From positions 1,152,501-1,216,500 of the forward strand of contig CM032807.1 of the NCBI GenBank assembly GCA_019155185.1: a stretch of 64,000 nt of DNA. Direction: 5' to 3'. Source of the stretch: Beaufortia kweichowensis. Lineage: Eukaryota; Chordata; Actinopteri; Cypriniformes; Gastromyzontidae. Below are positions 1 through 12,061 of this stretch, piece by piece (position 1 is the stretch's first letter; every line of letters begins with the position of its first letter). Both the position numbers and the translations under genes were made by a program. The notes below the pieces were generated by a model. It did not search any database and had not been told where the DNA came from. It was given only the letters and a program-made list of their open reading frames with translations.

Positions 1-760
1 TCTCTGCGTGGCTGTTTATTTACCCACAAGTGTCATTTCTGTTGCACCTTTGACTTGATCTGTATGATAATTTATAAACTGGACATGTTTATGGGCAAGG
101 GTGATTTTTATATATTGGTATTTAAAGTGGCAATTTGTCATTTTTACCTCTCTGTCGCCATCTCTGTTTAAAACATCAAATCGCATAAAATAAATTCTGC
201 TTTACATATTTTAATCTCTGTTGTTGTTATTATTATAAATATACCATAATAATTTCAGTAAGATTAATACACAAACACATTTTTCTCAATGAATTGCTTT
301 CTTCGTCTCTCTCTTTTATTTCTTGTGAATATCTCGTTTCACTCTGTACTATATTGTAAAAGTGAAAATAGAGTAAAAATAGCTTTTTATGTTGACTTTG
401 AGAATATGTTTTGTCACTTATATTTGCATTTTTTTTTTTTTAAACGAAACAACGACCCGGTCTTTATCATTAAGTGTCTGAAAAATGTAAATATTCATTG
501 CAGTGTTAATTATGCTTCTGTGTTGATTTTTATATTATCTGAATCTTTTCTTGGTTAAGTGCATTTGTGAAGATGGATTCCTTTAAACCCATTTAAACCA
601 TCTGATCTAAATGACTTCTGTAAATACTGTGTCAAATGTGAATTTGCGTCTCAAGGTCTCCATTAAATGTGAAATGGACGTCTTCAAAATGACTTTGATT
701 GAAGCTCTTTCAGTAATAGATGACGCACTGCTCTGAATGCATCTTTTTTTTATCTCGCAG
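1..760. other. xrn2 intron sequence, no feature seen
   Basis: AT-rich sequence leading into the acceptor at 759-760, presumably an xrn2 intron because the preceding exon is not visible. No coding similarity was recognised in either strand; the short open frames are AT-rich and uninformative. Confidence 0.5.
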
Positions 761-867
761 GGTTGCGCGTCCTGGAAGTGGTATTTTCCCTTTCATTACG
801 CCCGTTCGCCTCTGACTTCAGAGACATCAAAGGAATGTTCAGCGAGTTTGAGAAAGAGACCAAACCG
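761..867 (+). CDS. xrn2: xrn2 exon with apparent 1-base deletion
   Basis: The exon is 107 bases where 108 are expected. Its first half reads GCASWKWYFPFHYA in one frame, while PFASDFRDIKGMFSEFEKETKP is found only in the +1 frame. The break lies at 799-803, where the sequence has CCC but the expected Ala-Pro (GCC CCG) needs CCCC. The following exons are intact and in phase with the second half. The simplest explanation is a dropped base in a C run in the assembly; a real null or hypomorphic allele is the alternative. Confidence 0.85.
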
Positions 868-3800
868 GTAATTTCACAGATGGGATTGTTTAGCCTCTCG
901 GTGGCAATAATAATGACACAGTTTGTCGTTTTGTTGATATGTTGCTGTTCGGTAACTGTTTGGTACTTTGTAGTTTAAGCCGCTGGAGCAGCTGATGGGA
1001 GTGTTTCCTGCGGCCAGTGGAAACTTCCTGCCAGAGACGTGGAGAGCTCTGATGACCGACCCCGTGAGTAACCGCTGTTCACCTCTGACCCCAAACACAA
1101 AACTACAATAAGCAACTAAATCTATATTTATTAATGTATGTGACTTGGCTTTAAAAATGCTTTATGGCTTATTTGACTTTGTTTCCTATTTTGGTTTATT
1201 CTGGAATTGCTAGTTGGATCTTGAATATTAGAGAGTTGAAAAATTATGCCTCATTAGTCTTACTGTTTGGTGTATGTTAGGAATTGTTCAGGAAATGTTC
1301 ATCAACCTAAAACCGATTTAACCGCTGGAAAATCAGCTTAGTTAAATGTTTTAATTCTTTAAAAAAGATTTAATATTTATTTTTTCAGAAATAAAAAGCA
1401 TACAATTTTTTTGATTGCTTGACTAATAATAATAATGCCAATAATAGTAATAATAATTATTATTAATTATGAATAAAAATGGGTGAATTTGGCACAAGAA
1501 TGTTAATTTATAATATTGTGTGTAATGTCTCTTCTGATCATCTGTCTGTTACAGGAATCTTCTATCATTGACTTCTACCCTGACGACTTTGCCATTGATC
1601 TGAACGGAAAGAAGTACGCCTGGCAGGGTAACCAATCAGCTTTCACCTTTACAGTCTAATAAAACAGCCCCTTTGCTCTGTATACAGCTGTTTCTGAGTC
1701 GCTCTTCTCATCTTTTCAGGTGTGGCCTTGTTACCGTTTGTAGACGAGAGAAGGTTACGAGGGGCGTTAGAAGAGGTTTATCCTGATTTATCTGCAGAGG
1801 AGGGTGAGAGGACACTATTACTTTTATATATATATATATATATATACTTTGAATTCAATCGGAGAGTTTTGAAGTGAATTGCTGTGATGTGACGTGAGCG
1901 TCTGCCGGTTGGTTTTAGTGAGGCGGAACAGTTTGGGAAGTGATGTCATGTTTGTGAGCAAGTCCCACCCCCTGTGTGACTTCATTCAGGAACTGTATCG
2001 TACAGAATCTCATGAGGTATGAGGATTGTTATATCCCTTCTTATTTTTCCATAAACACTATTTCTAAACAGATGAGCAGGAATAAGAAATTACATGTCAT
2101 CGTCGTAGTTCACAATTGCTTCATACATGTACTTTCCCAAGACATCTGGGTTTTTTTTTAAGTGGATTTGGTTTCTCTGTGCACACAATAAACATCAAAT
2201 AAACCAAACTGATTTGAAACTGAAGATCATCAGAGTCTGATTTTCTGATCTTTTTTGTTCTTTAAGGGTACTGAGATCTCTGCAGAACTTTGCCATGGAA
2301 TCCAAGGTATATTAAATCTAGACGACGACCCTATTCTACCAGATAAGTAAGGATACAACATTTATCTTTGTCGTTTCTAGATGCTTTTTTGTGTTTCGAC
2401 ATTACCTGGGCCGTGTTTGAGATGCTTCAAACCAAATCTATACAAATCATGTTGTTTGTTTGTTTTTTTTCAGACCGGTGCAGTCGCCCATCCCAGTGCT
2501 GAGAGACATCGCCAGCAACTCTTCCATTGGGTAAAAATCACATTTACACTTCTTCTACTGTGACTGATCTGATATTTAGATACTGTCATACACACATTTG
2601 TCGCCAAACGTGATGTCCAACTTTGGGAAGATTAATGGCATTTATTTAAACATATCGTTAAAGATGAAATGTTGCTTGGATCATATAATCTTTAGTTTGT
2701 TACTCGTCTCCAGCTGTTGTTACGATCAGGACAGGTTAGACTATTTTAAAGAGATATGAGTGTACGTTTCTAGTCTTAAACCTTGAAAACCTCTGCCATG
2801 TGCCGCTAATATTTACTGGTTTCTCTAGAGGTCAGACTTTTAATAAATTCTCGAGATTCATTCAGTTTCCGTGAATAGCTTAAGATGAGAATGATCTCTT
2901 ATGAATACCCAAACATCTTTAAGTTTGTGTACTAATGGATTTCAGATGGTTAATACTTGTGCTTTCTGTTTGTCAGAATCAAATTCAAGGATCCGCAGTA
3001 TAATGCCGACTACATCTTCAAGGCTGTTGTGCTGCCAGGTGCAAAGTAAGAACTGGATTTTATATCACACGTCACGTGAGTTTCTGATGTGGTTTATTTT
3101 ATCTTGAACGCATGCTTTTATTTCTTCATCAGGATTCCTGAAAAAGTTCTGAAACCAGGAGACTGGGAACAGAATAACCGCGGTCCCTGGAGACCTCAAC
3201 TTGGGTTCAACCCGAACCGCCATCAAGCCCATCTCGACCAATCGGCATTCAGAACGCTGAAGTAAGTGTTCAGATAACCTGGAGAAATGTGACCGAGTCT
3301 CTCTGTGTGCTGAATATTTGGGATTTATTTTGGTAAAGAGGTGTACGCTGATATGGAAACGTTAAATTAGTGATTAAACATCTGCTGAATCCGGTCATGT
3401 GTGATAAGAGAGAAATTACGCTCGGTGTTCAGGAAAGAAGATATATGCAGATTAATTCTCACCAAAGACCTAATTTCTTAATGAAAGCTGTTATTGGCTT
3501 TGATTTTATGGAGCCGACAGGTGTTCTTAGACCTGAAACATGTGGTTTGTTTGTTTTTTGCATCTTTATGTATTTGTCTGAATATTTAGGAATAATTTGG
3601 TGTCTAATGATGAGGTTTAAATTTGACATGGACATTTCCAGTGTTATGGCCATGATGAACTTGAAATATAAATTCACACAGAATGTATTTATTACCAATA
3701 TATTCAATCATCTGTTTAAAGCCCAGACATCAGAAAAATAGCAGTCTATACACAAGTTATCTGTTTTAATGGAAATATACATGTGTTATGAATGTGATTA

Positions 3801-6800
3801 AAAACACACATTTTTGATAGTCAACATACTTTATAGGATTTCTGTGAATTAAAATACACAAACCAGAAGCAATAATACCCAACAAATGAAGAAGAGATGA
3901 CTCTTCAAAGAATATAAAGTAGTTTATGCGTTCATTTGTGAGGAAAATACTTTATCTGACTATGAAAAATCATGATTTAAACGGAAACAAATGCTTTAAA
4001 CACTCACATGAGGATTTAAACCATCTGAATTATCAGGATGATGAAAACCTTTTTCATGGTTAGGTTGATATTTGTATGGAATTGACCGTATACATATTTT
4101 CTTTTTTCAGTCACCATGTAAGCAGACATCAAGGACCGGGTATATTGGGTTCTGGTCCACCTCGCGGGGGTCAACAGTGGGGCGGTCAGTACAGCAATGC
4201 TCCGCCCCCCAGAAACTATCAAGGAAACTACCGTCCACCGCAGAGAGACTCCTACCAATGTGAGTTTTACACTGATTTAAAGATGGTTTTCAGTAATAGA
4301 TGCTGATGTCATGCTTAAAGATCAGCCATGGACACAAACAACTGTGCGGCCTGAGGTGACGACAGATGACTTCATTTCCAAATACAGAAAGAATCAGTGT
4401 TGTGTGTTTACAATAGTAGTTTGGTGACAGTATACGGAGCATCTGTCCGTAGACGTCGTTCTCCTCCGAACGGCTCTCTTTACACTCACTTTGATGTGCC
4501 AATTTGCAAGTTGATGAATAATCTCATCTGTGGGCGAGTGGAGCCGCCCTTCAGCCACTTGATGCAAATGGAGGTTTGGGGTTGGCGTTGATCAGCGCGG
4601 CTCTTCACCGGCCCGTGCGTCGCGGCCTGTCGCTGAAGCCTCCAATTAAACATACAGCCCACTAACCGTCCCGGACGCGCTTCTGCTTTTCTTGAATAAG
4701 GCAATCAAAGAAAATATTCAGGTGTTTTTAAAACCGTAGTTCACCAATTTTGATTTAATGTCTTGCGTTTAATTTGCATTTTTTAGCCTTGAAGTTGTCA
4801 GTTTCCTTGAGACTGAAATGATCTAGGGGTAAATTTGGTGTTTTTTGCTTTAGTTTCTAATTCTTGGATGTTTCTTCATCCAAACATTGACTTGCTGTGT
4901 TATATAACATCAGTGATGTCGAGCAGCAGACGTTCCACATATGTGACTTTCAATGTGATTCTCATAGACTTTTCTTAGTATGTTATGCTGATGAACTTAC
5001 ATTCTCATGACTGTTTATTACCAAGTTCACCTTTTAGCAAATTAGTAGAAATTATCATTGTGCATTTTTATTCAAATGTGTGCACTTTTGCATGGTCTGC
5101 TTTCTCCACAAACCAGATTTTGCAGTTAGTCAGGATTAGACCTTCATTCTTGTTATTTTTTTTAACAATCGTATGTTTCTGTATAATTCGCGATATGAAT
5201 TCATAGGAAATTGCCGACTTGTAAGACATGAATATTTTCCTGTGAGATCAGGTTGTGAGATTTTCATAGAGTAATTAACTTTTTTCACATGCATCAAAAT
5301 GCTAATAAACCAACACATTCTCATGCCAATACCATAATATTTTTCATTTAATTGAAGCTCTTGGAATTGGTAAATAAATACATTTTATTTCTACACTTTG
5401 GACATTCATGCTTATTGTTTTTTTTCTCTAATAAACATAGGTTTTTGTACAATTTACATTTAATTTGAATTGAAACAACCGCCAGCCGCCAAAATATTCA
5501 ACCTGTGAGATCAGGTTTTATGAACGAATGATGCAGTTGTCATTTTTTTGTCACATCAGAGAGTGTTTATTGTACGTAATGGTAACTTGTGTGTCATCAG
5601 TGTTGTCTGCGGTCCGTGGGGTGTAAAGCCTCATTAACTTTCTCCAGCTCACCGTCTCTCTCTCTCTTCCCTCCTGCGGTGTGAGATCAATGCTGAGCTC
5701 CAGAGGTCTTTTGTTAACCCTAATCAAAACAGCTGGTGGTAAAGGACCAACTCGTATATTACAGTCCTGCGGTCTTCATTCTTTAGATATTGATAATCAG
5801 TGTTGTAGAGGTCCATTACAGACTCATTACGGAGTTCAGCGTCCATCTGTGTGTGCGTCTGTGCTCGGCGAGCACGTAATCCCTGTGTTAAGCTAATGAG
5901 AACGGCATTTACTGTTGTGTTTTAATACGTAATCCTATTTGGGCATTGTGTCAACTGGCTTTAACGTCCCAACATTCGGTCTGTGGACAGTGGGCTGTGT
6001 TTATTAAGAGCTGAATGAATTGGCTGTAATTTCTTCTTTGGTTGGACTGGATGTCAGATGAGCAGGGATGAATTAGGGGCTCATAATGGGGTGTAAGTGG
6101 GTGGTCCGGACGGTCATTAGATCACATACTGGATTTCAGAGGTGTTTATTGGGTGCAGAATTAAATGTCTGGGGTATCTCACAGCGTCTGGTGTTTACTG
6201 TTGATTATAGGCGATAATCATTGGATGGATCGATTGTGGCATCAGTTAAATTACATGGCACACAAATCTCATTCATGTGAAGCTGTGTTTGTATGGATTT
6301 TAGCCCATTTTACAATATAGAGGTGTGTAAGCATGTATAACATTTTTAAGTGATTTAAAGGGACAGTTTCTGTCATCATTTATTCATCTTTGTGTCATTT
6401 TCAAACCTGTATACGACTGACTTTTCTGTGGTAGACAAAAGAAGATATTTTGAGAAATGTCTCAGTGGTTTTGTGTTTATGCAATGAAAGTCAATGTTAT
6501 CTCAAAATATCTTCTTTTGTGTTCTGGAAAAGAAAGAAAGGTCATACAGGTTGGAAATGACATGAGGGTAAATAAATTTTTTCCCTTTAACAGAGATGCA
6601 CACTTACATTTCTTCCATCCACCTGTTAATCACACTTTCCAAGGACTACATTTATAAGACGCCGGTTTTATTTTACACACTGGCGAACGTCTTGAAATGA
6701 TTTTTTGTGATAACTAAACCCATCACAGACAGCGTAACTCGAAACATTTCTTTCAAAGGTGCCTTCCCAATGCAGAATCATTATTTTTTTCTCCGGTAAT

Positions 6801-9410
6801 GTCTTCACCTTCAAGCCCACATTTGTAAATGACAGCTTTTCTCTTTCGAGCTGAAGTTCTCGTCTTTGTCCCCCCCTCGTCTCCGCTCCATCCCCTACAA
6901 AACAAACAGCTCGGGCCCTGCAGCTGGTGATCGCCTTGGCAACGGTGGATTGGAAAGAAGCTGCTTTGCTACTTTTTTTAAAGTCTGTCTTTGTGAAGGA
7001 CCTGCAGCGCTGGAACTAGAGCACTTGAGCTCGCCACAGCGCCGGCTGATGAATGCTTGTTTCATTTAGCACGGCAAGAAATGCAAATGTGCCACTTTTG
7101 ACATCCCCCGCCTCCCTCCCTCCCTCCCTCCCCGGCCTTAAATCCTGTTCATATTACTGAACACAATTCAGTTCATCTCACAAACCTGTTTTCCATACAG
7201 TGAGACGCGGATACAAATTGGGTTAATGAATTTTTGAGATTGTTTGTCTCTCTTTTCAGAAAACGCTTCGTTAATGGATTTGATTTGTTGTCAAATAAAA
7301 AACGATTGACCACTCAAATGTAGTTTTGTGTTGGTTACAATAAAAGAAACTATTTTAGGTTTCAGAAGTTTTGTATGTGGTAACCAGAGCATTATTGTCT
7401 GGTTGCTAAGGTGTTTTTGGGTGGTTACTAGAGGGTTATTTACATATAGGGATATTTTTGCTTGTTTTATTTTCCACCTGGTAAAAAATTGTCTAGAAAT
7501 TAAAAGCACATCTCTCCTCAAGCCGCCCGGGATAGTGTTTGTGTCTGTGGGTTGACTAACAGTGTAATGTTTTATTGTTGTTATGTTGTCATATCATCTG
7601 TCTATTGGTAATATTTTTACATTGTGTACCTTTATAAAAATAATAAGACTAATTGGTCATTTTTACCTCCTCAGATTCCGGTCAGCCCAGGTTAAATCGA
7701 CCACCAAATCCAGCACCGTATTCCAGGTAAGACTGTTTGTTTGCACATTATAAATGTGACTTTTCAGTCAAAACTTGAAATATAATTCTCACAGCATGTA
7801 TCATCAATATATTGAATTATCTGTTTATATTTGACTAAAGCCCAATATCAGTCTATACACGAGTTATCTATTTAAATATACACGTGTTCCCACATACTTT
7901 GTGGGATTTTTGTGAATTAAAACACACAAACCAGAAGCAATAATACCCAACAAATGAAGAAGAGATGACTCTTAAAAGAACATTAAATAGTTACTTTATT
8001 TTAATTTTCTTGTGTTCATATATGAGAAATATGGACTGTTATAAATGTGACAATTCTGAAAACAGCACTTTATCTGACTATGTAAAATCAAATACATTAT
8101 TGGGCCACGTGAAAAATGAAGAAAGTCCAGTTAATAAAAGCCCACGTCACCTTTGTCCTTTCTGTCCGAGTCTTAAGATAGGATACAAGTTTGTGATGTT
8201 CTTCATGTGGGGGCTGGACTGAAATGAGTTTGTGTGCAAACTAAACAAATGTTCTCTTAAAGAGTTCTGCAAAGCTTAATGAGGCAGCACTAATGCAGTT
8301 GGGCTTCAGTTTTTCTTGTGTACCGGGGCCACCGGGGGCCGCACAGAGCCGCCATTGATTCTGGCTCCAGACCACTTCAGAGACTAATCAGCTTCTTTTG
8401 GTTCAAGTTTTCAGGCCCGGGAGCCCATTGTAACCCTGTGTCACCTTAGGTCAGTAGTTATTAGAGCGAAGTTTCTTTAACCGATCAGGAGCGAGTGAAT
8501 GAAATGCAGAAGGAACCAGAAGGATTACGGATTCCTCAGGAAGATTGTGACCTGTTTCAGTAATGAGGGATGCCGAGCTATCCGGCTCTCCTCTTTATAA
8601 ACCCACAGATGTTAGGAAGGTGACCTGCTTTATACGCACATGTTGAAGGCGTGTAGCTTGTATACAAGCGGTGGATGGGTGGAAAGGAAAAACTAACTGC
8701 TTTTGATCCGTAACAAAAATAAATCACTTTGTTTTATGTGATCTTGGGAAATTTCATGTAGAGATTACATTTTAGGGTTGTAAACATTTTTATAGTTAAT
8801 ATCCTTTTTATGTTTAGCTCAAATTACCTTCAACCACTACAATCGGCATGAAACCATTTCTAAATATCCGTTCAATAATGAAAAAATCATTTTCATGTAA
8901 TAGTGCCGTTCAAATTCACAAGGTTATTTTATGCATGTCCCTTCACTGTGTATTTATTTGATTGTTCCAGTTAGTTCGAGCTGAATTCGAGGTCATCAGC
9001 ATGTTTTAAAATGCAGGTGAACGTCATGAGGCTGTCGAGAAGTTCCTAAGAAAACGTCTAAACTTTATTTGAGCGTAACATTTGTTCTCATCTGATCTCA
9101 CAGGTATCCGCAGCAAGGTGCTCACGGATGGGATCGGTCCATGCAGTCTCAGTCCTCTGCGTACCACCAGAACCAGCAGAGGGGTCGAGGAGGGTGGAGA
9201 CCACCCCACAATCAACAGGACAACAGGAGATCTGGACAACAGGTGGCCTGACATACACACTTCTTATCTCAGCCATAGAAATGTATTTTGTGAGCATTTC
9301 ATGTGCTTTCTGTATTTGTGACTCACGAAAACCCCTTTGTGTTTTAGGGGGATACTTCTGGACGTGGATACGGGTTACCTCCACCATCCGTTAACTACAG
9401 ATGGAGCTGA
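761..9410 (+). CDS. xrn2: xrn2, nuclear 5'-3' exoribonuclease 2, 3' part (13 coding exons)
   Basis: XRN2 degrades 5'-monophosphate RNA in the nucleus and acts in transcription termination (torpedo model) and rRNA/snoRNA trimming. Exons, all with AG/GT borders and compatible phases: 761-867, 980-1063, 1555-1627, 1720-1803, 1919-2016, 2267-2346, 2474-2530, 2977-3045, 3133-3261, 4111-4259, 7675-7726, 9104-9242, 9348-9410 (TGA). They encode about 394 residues, the C-terminal 40 percent of a family of about 950. Signatures include ASWKWYFPFHYA, DFAIDLNGKKYAWQG, LLPFVDERRL and AELCHGIQG, then a low-complexity Gly/Arg/Gln/Pro tail (RGRGGWRPP) ending NYRWS, like human YNWN. The catalytic N-terminal acidic motifs lie upstream of the window. 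The first exon is one base short (separate entry). The gene converges on nkx2.4. Identification is firm. Confidence 0.95.
3660..4028 (+). repeat. interspersed repeat family A, copy 1
   Basis: Lies in an xrn2 intron. It shares an identical block of about 43 bases (including AGAAGCAATAATACCCAAC, near 3865-3905) with 7932-7975, and further homology on both sides. Related copies occur near 29645 (+) and 60236 (-), and a fragment near 33820. It contains no coding capacity, so it is probably a non-autonomous DNA transposon. Confidence 0.65.
4480..4690. promoter_or_regulatory. candidate non-coding element in xrn2 intron
   Basis: A GC-balanced, non-repetitive stretch in AT-rich intron, with no coding signature. 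It resembles a conserved non-coding element in composition only; no alignment was possible. Confidence 0.25.
5930..6250. promoter_or_regulatory. candidate enhancer in xrn2 intron with Gli and forkhead motifs
   Basis: Non-repetitive stretch holding an exact Gli nonamer TGGGTGGTC at 6098-6106, two forkhead-type TGTTTATT sites (near 5998 and 6144) and homeodomain-like ATTA/TAAT cores. xrn2 introns are plausible hosts for enhancers of the neighbouring nkx2/pax1 genes. Function is inferred, not shown. Confidence 0.3.
6354..6594. mobile_element. palindromic MITE (family C) in xrn2 intron
   Basis: Begins TTTAAAGGGACAGTTT and ends with the inverted counterpart around CCCTTTAA. Internal arms AAAAGAAGATATTTTGAG and CTCAAAATATCTTCTTTT pair. 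A relative lies at 34865-35076, where the right end reads GAACTGTCCCTTTAA. It is non-coding and typical of abundant fish MITEs. Confidence 0.7.
6841..7100. promoter_or_regulatory. candidate non-coding element with RFX-like half site
   Basis: Non-repetitive, higher-GC intron segment containing CGCCTTGGCAAC (near 6932), which resembles an RFX X-box, between TAAT-poor flanks. No coding similarity. Low confidence. Confidence 0.2.
7371..7440. repeat. short GGTTGCTA-type minisatellite fragment
   Basis: Contains GGTAACCAGAG, CTGGTTGCTAAGGTG and GGTGGTTACTAGAGGG, degenerate units of the same minisatellite that is expanded at 58660-59010 and seen in small pieces near 54280-54335 and 56465-56550. Confidence 0.5.
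7763..8110 (+). repeat. interspersed repeat family A, copy 2
   Basis: Second copy in the following xrn2 intron, aligned to 3660-3970 with scattered substitutions and indels. The 85-residue open frame starting at 7965 lies mainly inside and just beyond this repeat and is not a gene. Confidence 0.6.
8290..8470. promoter_or_regulatory. candidate non-coding element in xrn2 intron
   Basis: A unique, GC-richer block around GGGGCCACCGGGGGCC (near 8325) followed by ACTAATCAG. No open frame of note and no repeat match within the window. Confidence 0.2.
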
Positions 9411-10010
9411 ACGTTTAGTCTCATGTGAAAGGCTTCAGAAGCTTTTTCTATTCAAAGCAACATTGTCTTTTTTGAATTTCATGATTTGTAAAGGTTTTTT
9501 GTTTTACTGACATGAAATGTTCTTATGTAGTGATTTTTAAGAATGTTCCTGTAAAACCTAATCGTACAATACAGAAAAAAACAAAACCTTCGAGTGTGAT
9601 GTCTTTACTGTGATGCATTAATTCAGGTCTGAGGTTTAAATCATTTATTTTAATCTCTATCTATTTATAAACTGGCCAGCCAGGTCAGGTTTAGTATTTT
9701 AATGTTGAAATGAATATTCATTGTGTCCTCTTTGTCAATTACAGATGCAGATCGACATTATGAGAGTCTGATTTAAAATGAGTCTTGAATTAATTTAGAT
9801 CAAACAATAATGGAGTCGAATGGAATGTATGAGAGGAGATCTGCTCTAATGTTAATGCTGCTTCACTTCATTCATTTCTGTTTTGGCTATAATCATTTTG
9901 TTGCAATCAAGTAAAATAAGGTGTAATTGAGCAACGAAAAGAATAAAGGACAATGCACTCTTAAATTATTAAAATGATTTATAAACGTTAGAATAATTCA
10001 GGAATAAAAC
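9411..10010 (+). other. xrn2: xrn2 3' untranslated region with poly(A) signals
   Basis: AT-rich sequence following the TGA at 9408-9410. AATAAA hexamers at 9942-9947 and 10003-10008 are candidate polyadenylation signals. The transcript end is inferred. Confidence 0.5.
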
Positions 10011-10340
10011 GTGAAATGCGTAAAATTATATTCTTTTTTTAGTTCGTTTCATGGTCAAAAATCGCTGTAAAATGTTTTTTATTTTCATAATTGTAAGAAT
10101 TGTGGTCTCACAAAATTGCAAGACATTTAGGAGTACACATTAAACAAAAAACATTTTCTAAATAAATTGCGTAATCCTTGAGATTTCCTTTTCTTTTTTC
10201 GTTGCTGTTTTTATTTTAATATGCTTCTTTTGCTTTAAATTTAAGTATTCTTTTTGCTTTGCCTGGCATTTAAAATAATTACCATATGATTTTTCTCTGT
10301 GCAACTTAAGAAACGAAAAAAGATTTTGCACTTAAATCGG

Positions 10341-10346
10341 TTTATT
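10341..10346 (-). terminator. nkx2.4: candidate nkx2.4 poly(A) signal
   Basis: TTTATT on the plus strand gives AATAAA on the minus strand, about 350 bases beyond the nkx2.4 stop. It lies in the short region between the convergent xrn2 and nkx2.4 3' ends. Confidence 0.4.
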
Positions 10347-10693
10347 GTCAAATTCGCATGAGGTGCATATGTCGTATATTTGTAGCATTCATATTTTTTC
10401 CTTATACAAAAAACTTGCAGAAAACATTCCTCGTCCAGTGTTAGATATTTATACACAACATTTCATCATCTACAGCTTCAGTATTTTACAAAGCAACAGA
10501 ACTTTGATTAATAGCATCACACTAGTCTAGTCTTCAGTACTCATCCGTATGAAGATTTCCATTCAATAATGATTAAGTCACACAATCCATAGAATCACAG
10601 GAGGGCAATACCCTTGCATCAGACGAGTGCTGTTTAAAAACGACTTTAAAAAAACAGTGTCTTTGTAGAAATCAAGCGTGCGTTTCAACAGCA

Positions 10694-12061
10694 TCACCAC
10701 GTTCGGCCGTAGAGCAGATTGGAGCTCACCATGTTACTGGTGTACTCCATGAGCGCAGCGTCAGTCTGAGAGAGGCTGTTCATGAGAGGAGGACTCGGGG
10801 ACATTTCTTCCAGATCATCAGCTGATGCTAAAGTCTCATGGACCTGCTGATGGACCTGTGTCGGTGTACTGGACCCGTTCTGACACGGTTTACCGTCTTT
10901 AACCAACACGGGCACCGCAACGCGCCTCGGCGACTGTTGCGCGCAAAGGTTTCCGCCGTCCTGCGGTTGGACTGCTTTGTCCTTTGCCTGGCGTTTCATT
11001 TTGTATCTGTGGTTCTGGAACCAGATCTTTACCTGTGTGGGTGTCAGGTGAATCATGCTGGCCAAATGTTCCCTCTCCGGAGCAGACAGATATTTCTGCT
11101 GCTTAAATCGCCGCTCCAGTTCGTACACCTGCGCCTGAGAGAAAAGGACGCGCCGTTTCCTTCGGGGCGCAGCGTGTAATGTCACCATAGATTTAGTCGC
11201 ATCCATTCCGGGTAATGTTCCCATGTTCATGCTCGCCGAAGGGCCCATAAATCTGGAAACTGGAGAAAAGAACAGGCAAATTACTGTTAATGTTGATGTT
11301 TTATGGGATTTTATGGGATGGGGTCTAATTGTCTTCACTCCTAAACTGTGTCATGTGGACAAATACGCAAAAATGTCAATGTCATTTTTTAAAATCGTTT
11401 ATAGTTTTTAAAACTTAACTCTAAAAGCTGTAATATTAGTAATGATAAGAATATGAATTGTGATGTTATAAAGCGTTCACGGCGCACATTTTGTTTGTGT
11501 TGACACTTTACTAGTATGTAAACAGATAATTCTTATAAACTTTCACGTGAATATAAATGAAAGAATAACGAAATAATTATAAGAATGTATTATTCTTATT
11601 ACCAAAAGTCTGAACAACATAATGTCTCATGTAAAGTAATTTATATTTGCTGTTTTTTAAATAAGTTGCAAGAAAGGAACAGCAGGTAGCACCAATAAAA
11701 TCAAACATTCTTTCCAGCACTCACTTGTTGGATATCTGGGCTCCGGGTTCGAGCCGTACCAAGCCGTGGCCGTTGCGCCGTTCCTCATGCTCTCCTGATA
11801 AGAAGGCAGGTCTCCCATAGTGCCAATAGTCCCGTTGCAATAGCCTCCCATTGCGGTGTACTGAGAATGTGGCATGTGATAGGCGTTATGGCTCATGTTG
11901 TGCTGCTGCAGGTTTGCTTGAGACACCTGAGTCTGTCTGTACAGAGGAGACGCCAGGCTCGCGGTGCTCTCCATAGCTGCAAACTTCTTAAAGGTCTCCT
12001 CGATCGGGCTCAAAATATCTGTCACAGAGAAAGGAGTTGAATGTTTGGGGCTCAAGGACAT
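10694..12061 (-). CDS. nkx2.4: nkx2.4, NK2-class homeodomain transcription factor (2 exons)
   Basis: Exon 1 is 12061-11725 (donor GTGAGT) and exon 2 is 11259-10694; joined they encode 300 residues. The start MSLSPKHSTPFSVTDILSP is the family's conserved N-terminus and contains the TN (eh1-like, Groucho-binding) motif at about residues 11-22. The homeodomain spans about 145-204 (RRKRRVLFSQ to KMKRQA) with WFQNHRYK including the NK2-type Tyr54, followed by the NK2-specific domain near 221-238 (SPRRVAVPVLVKDG). The C-terminus LLYGRTW is shared by Nkx2.1/Nkx2.4. Nuclear DNA-binding regulator of ventral forebrain/hypothalamus and thyroid-type programmes. Position beside xrn2 and nkx2.2 favours Nkx2.4 over Nkx2.1. 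A teleost a/b suffix cannot be assigned from this sequence alone. Confidence 0.93.

Noticed and set aside
9024..9394. Overlapping 78-99 residue open frames on both strands
   Set aside because: They are shadows of the penultimate and last xrn2 exons.
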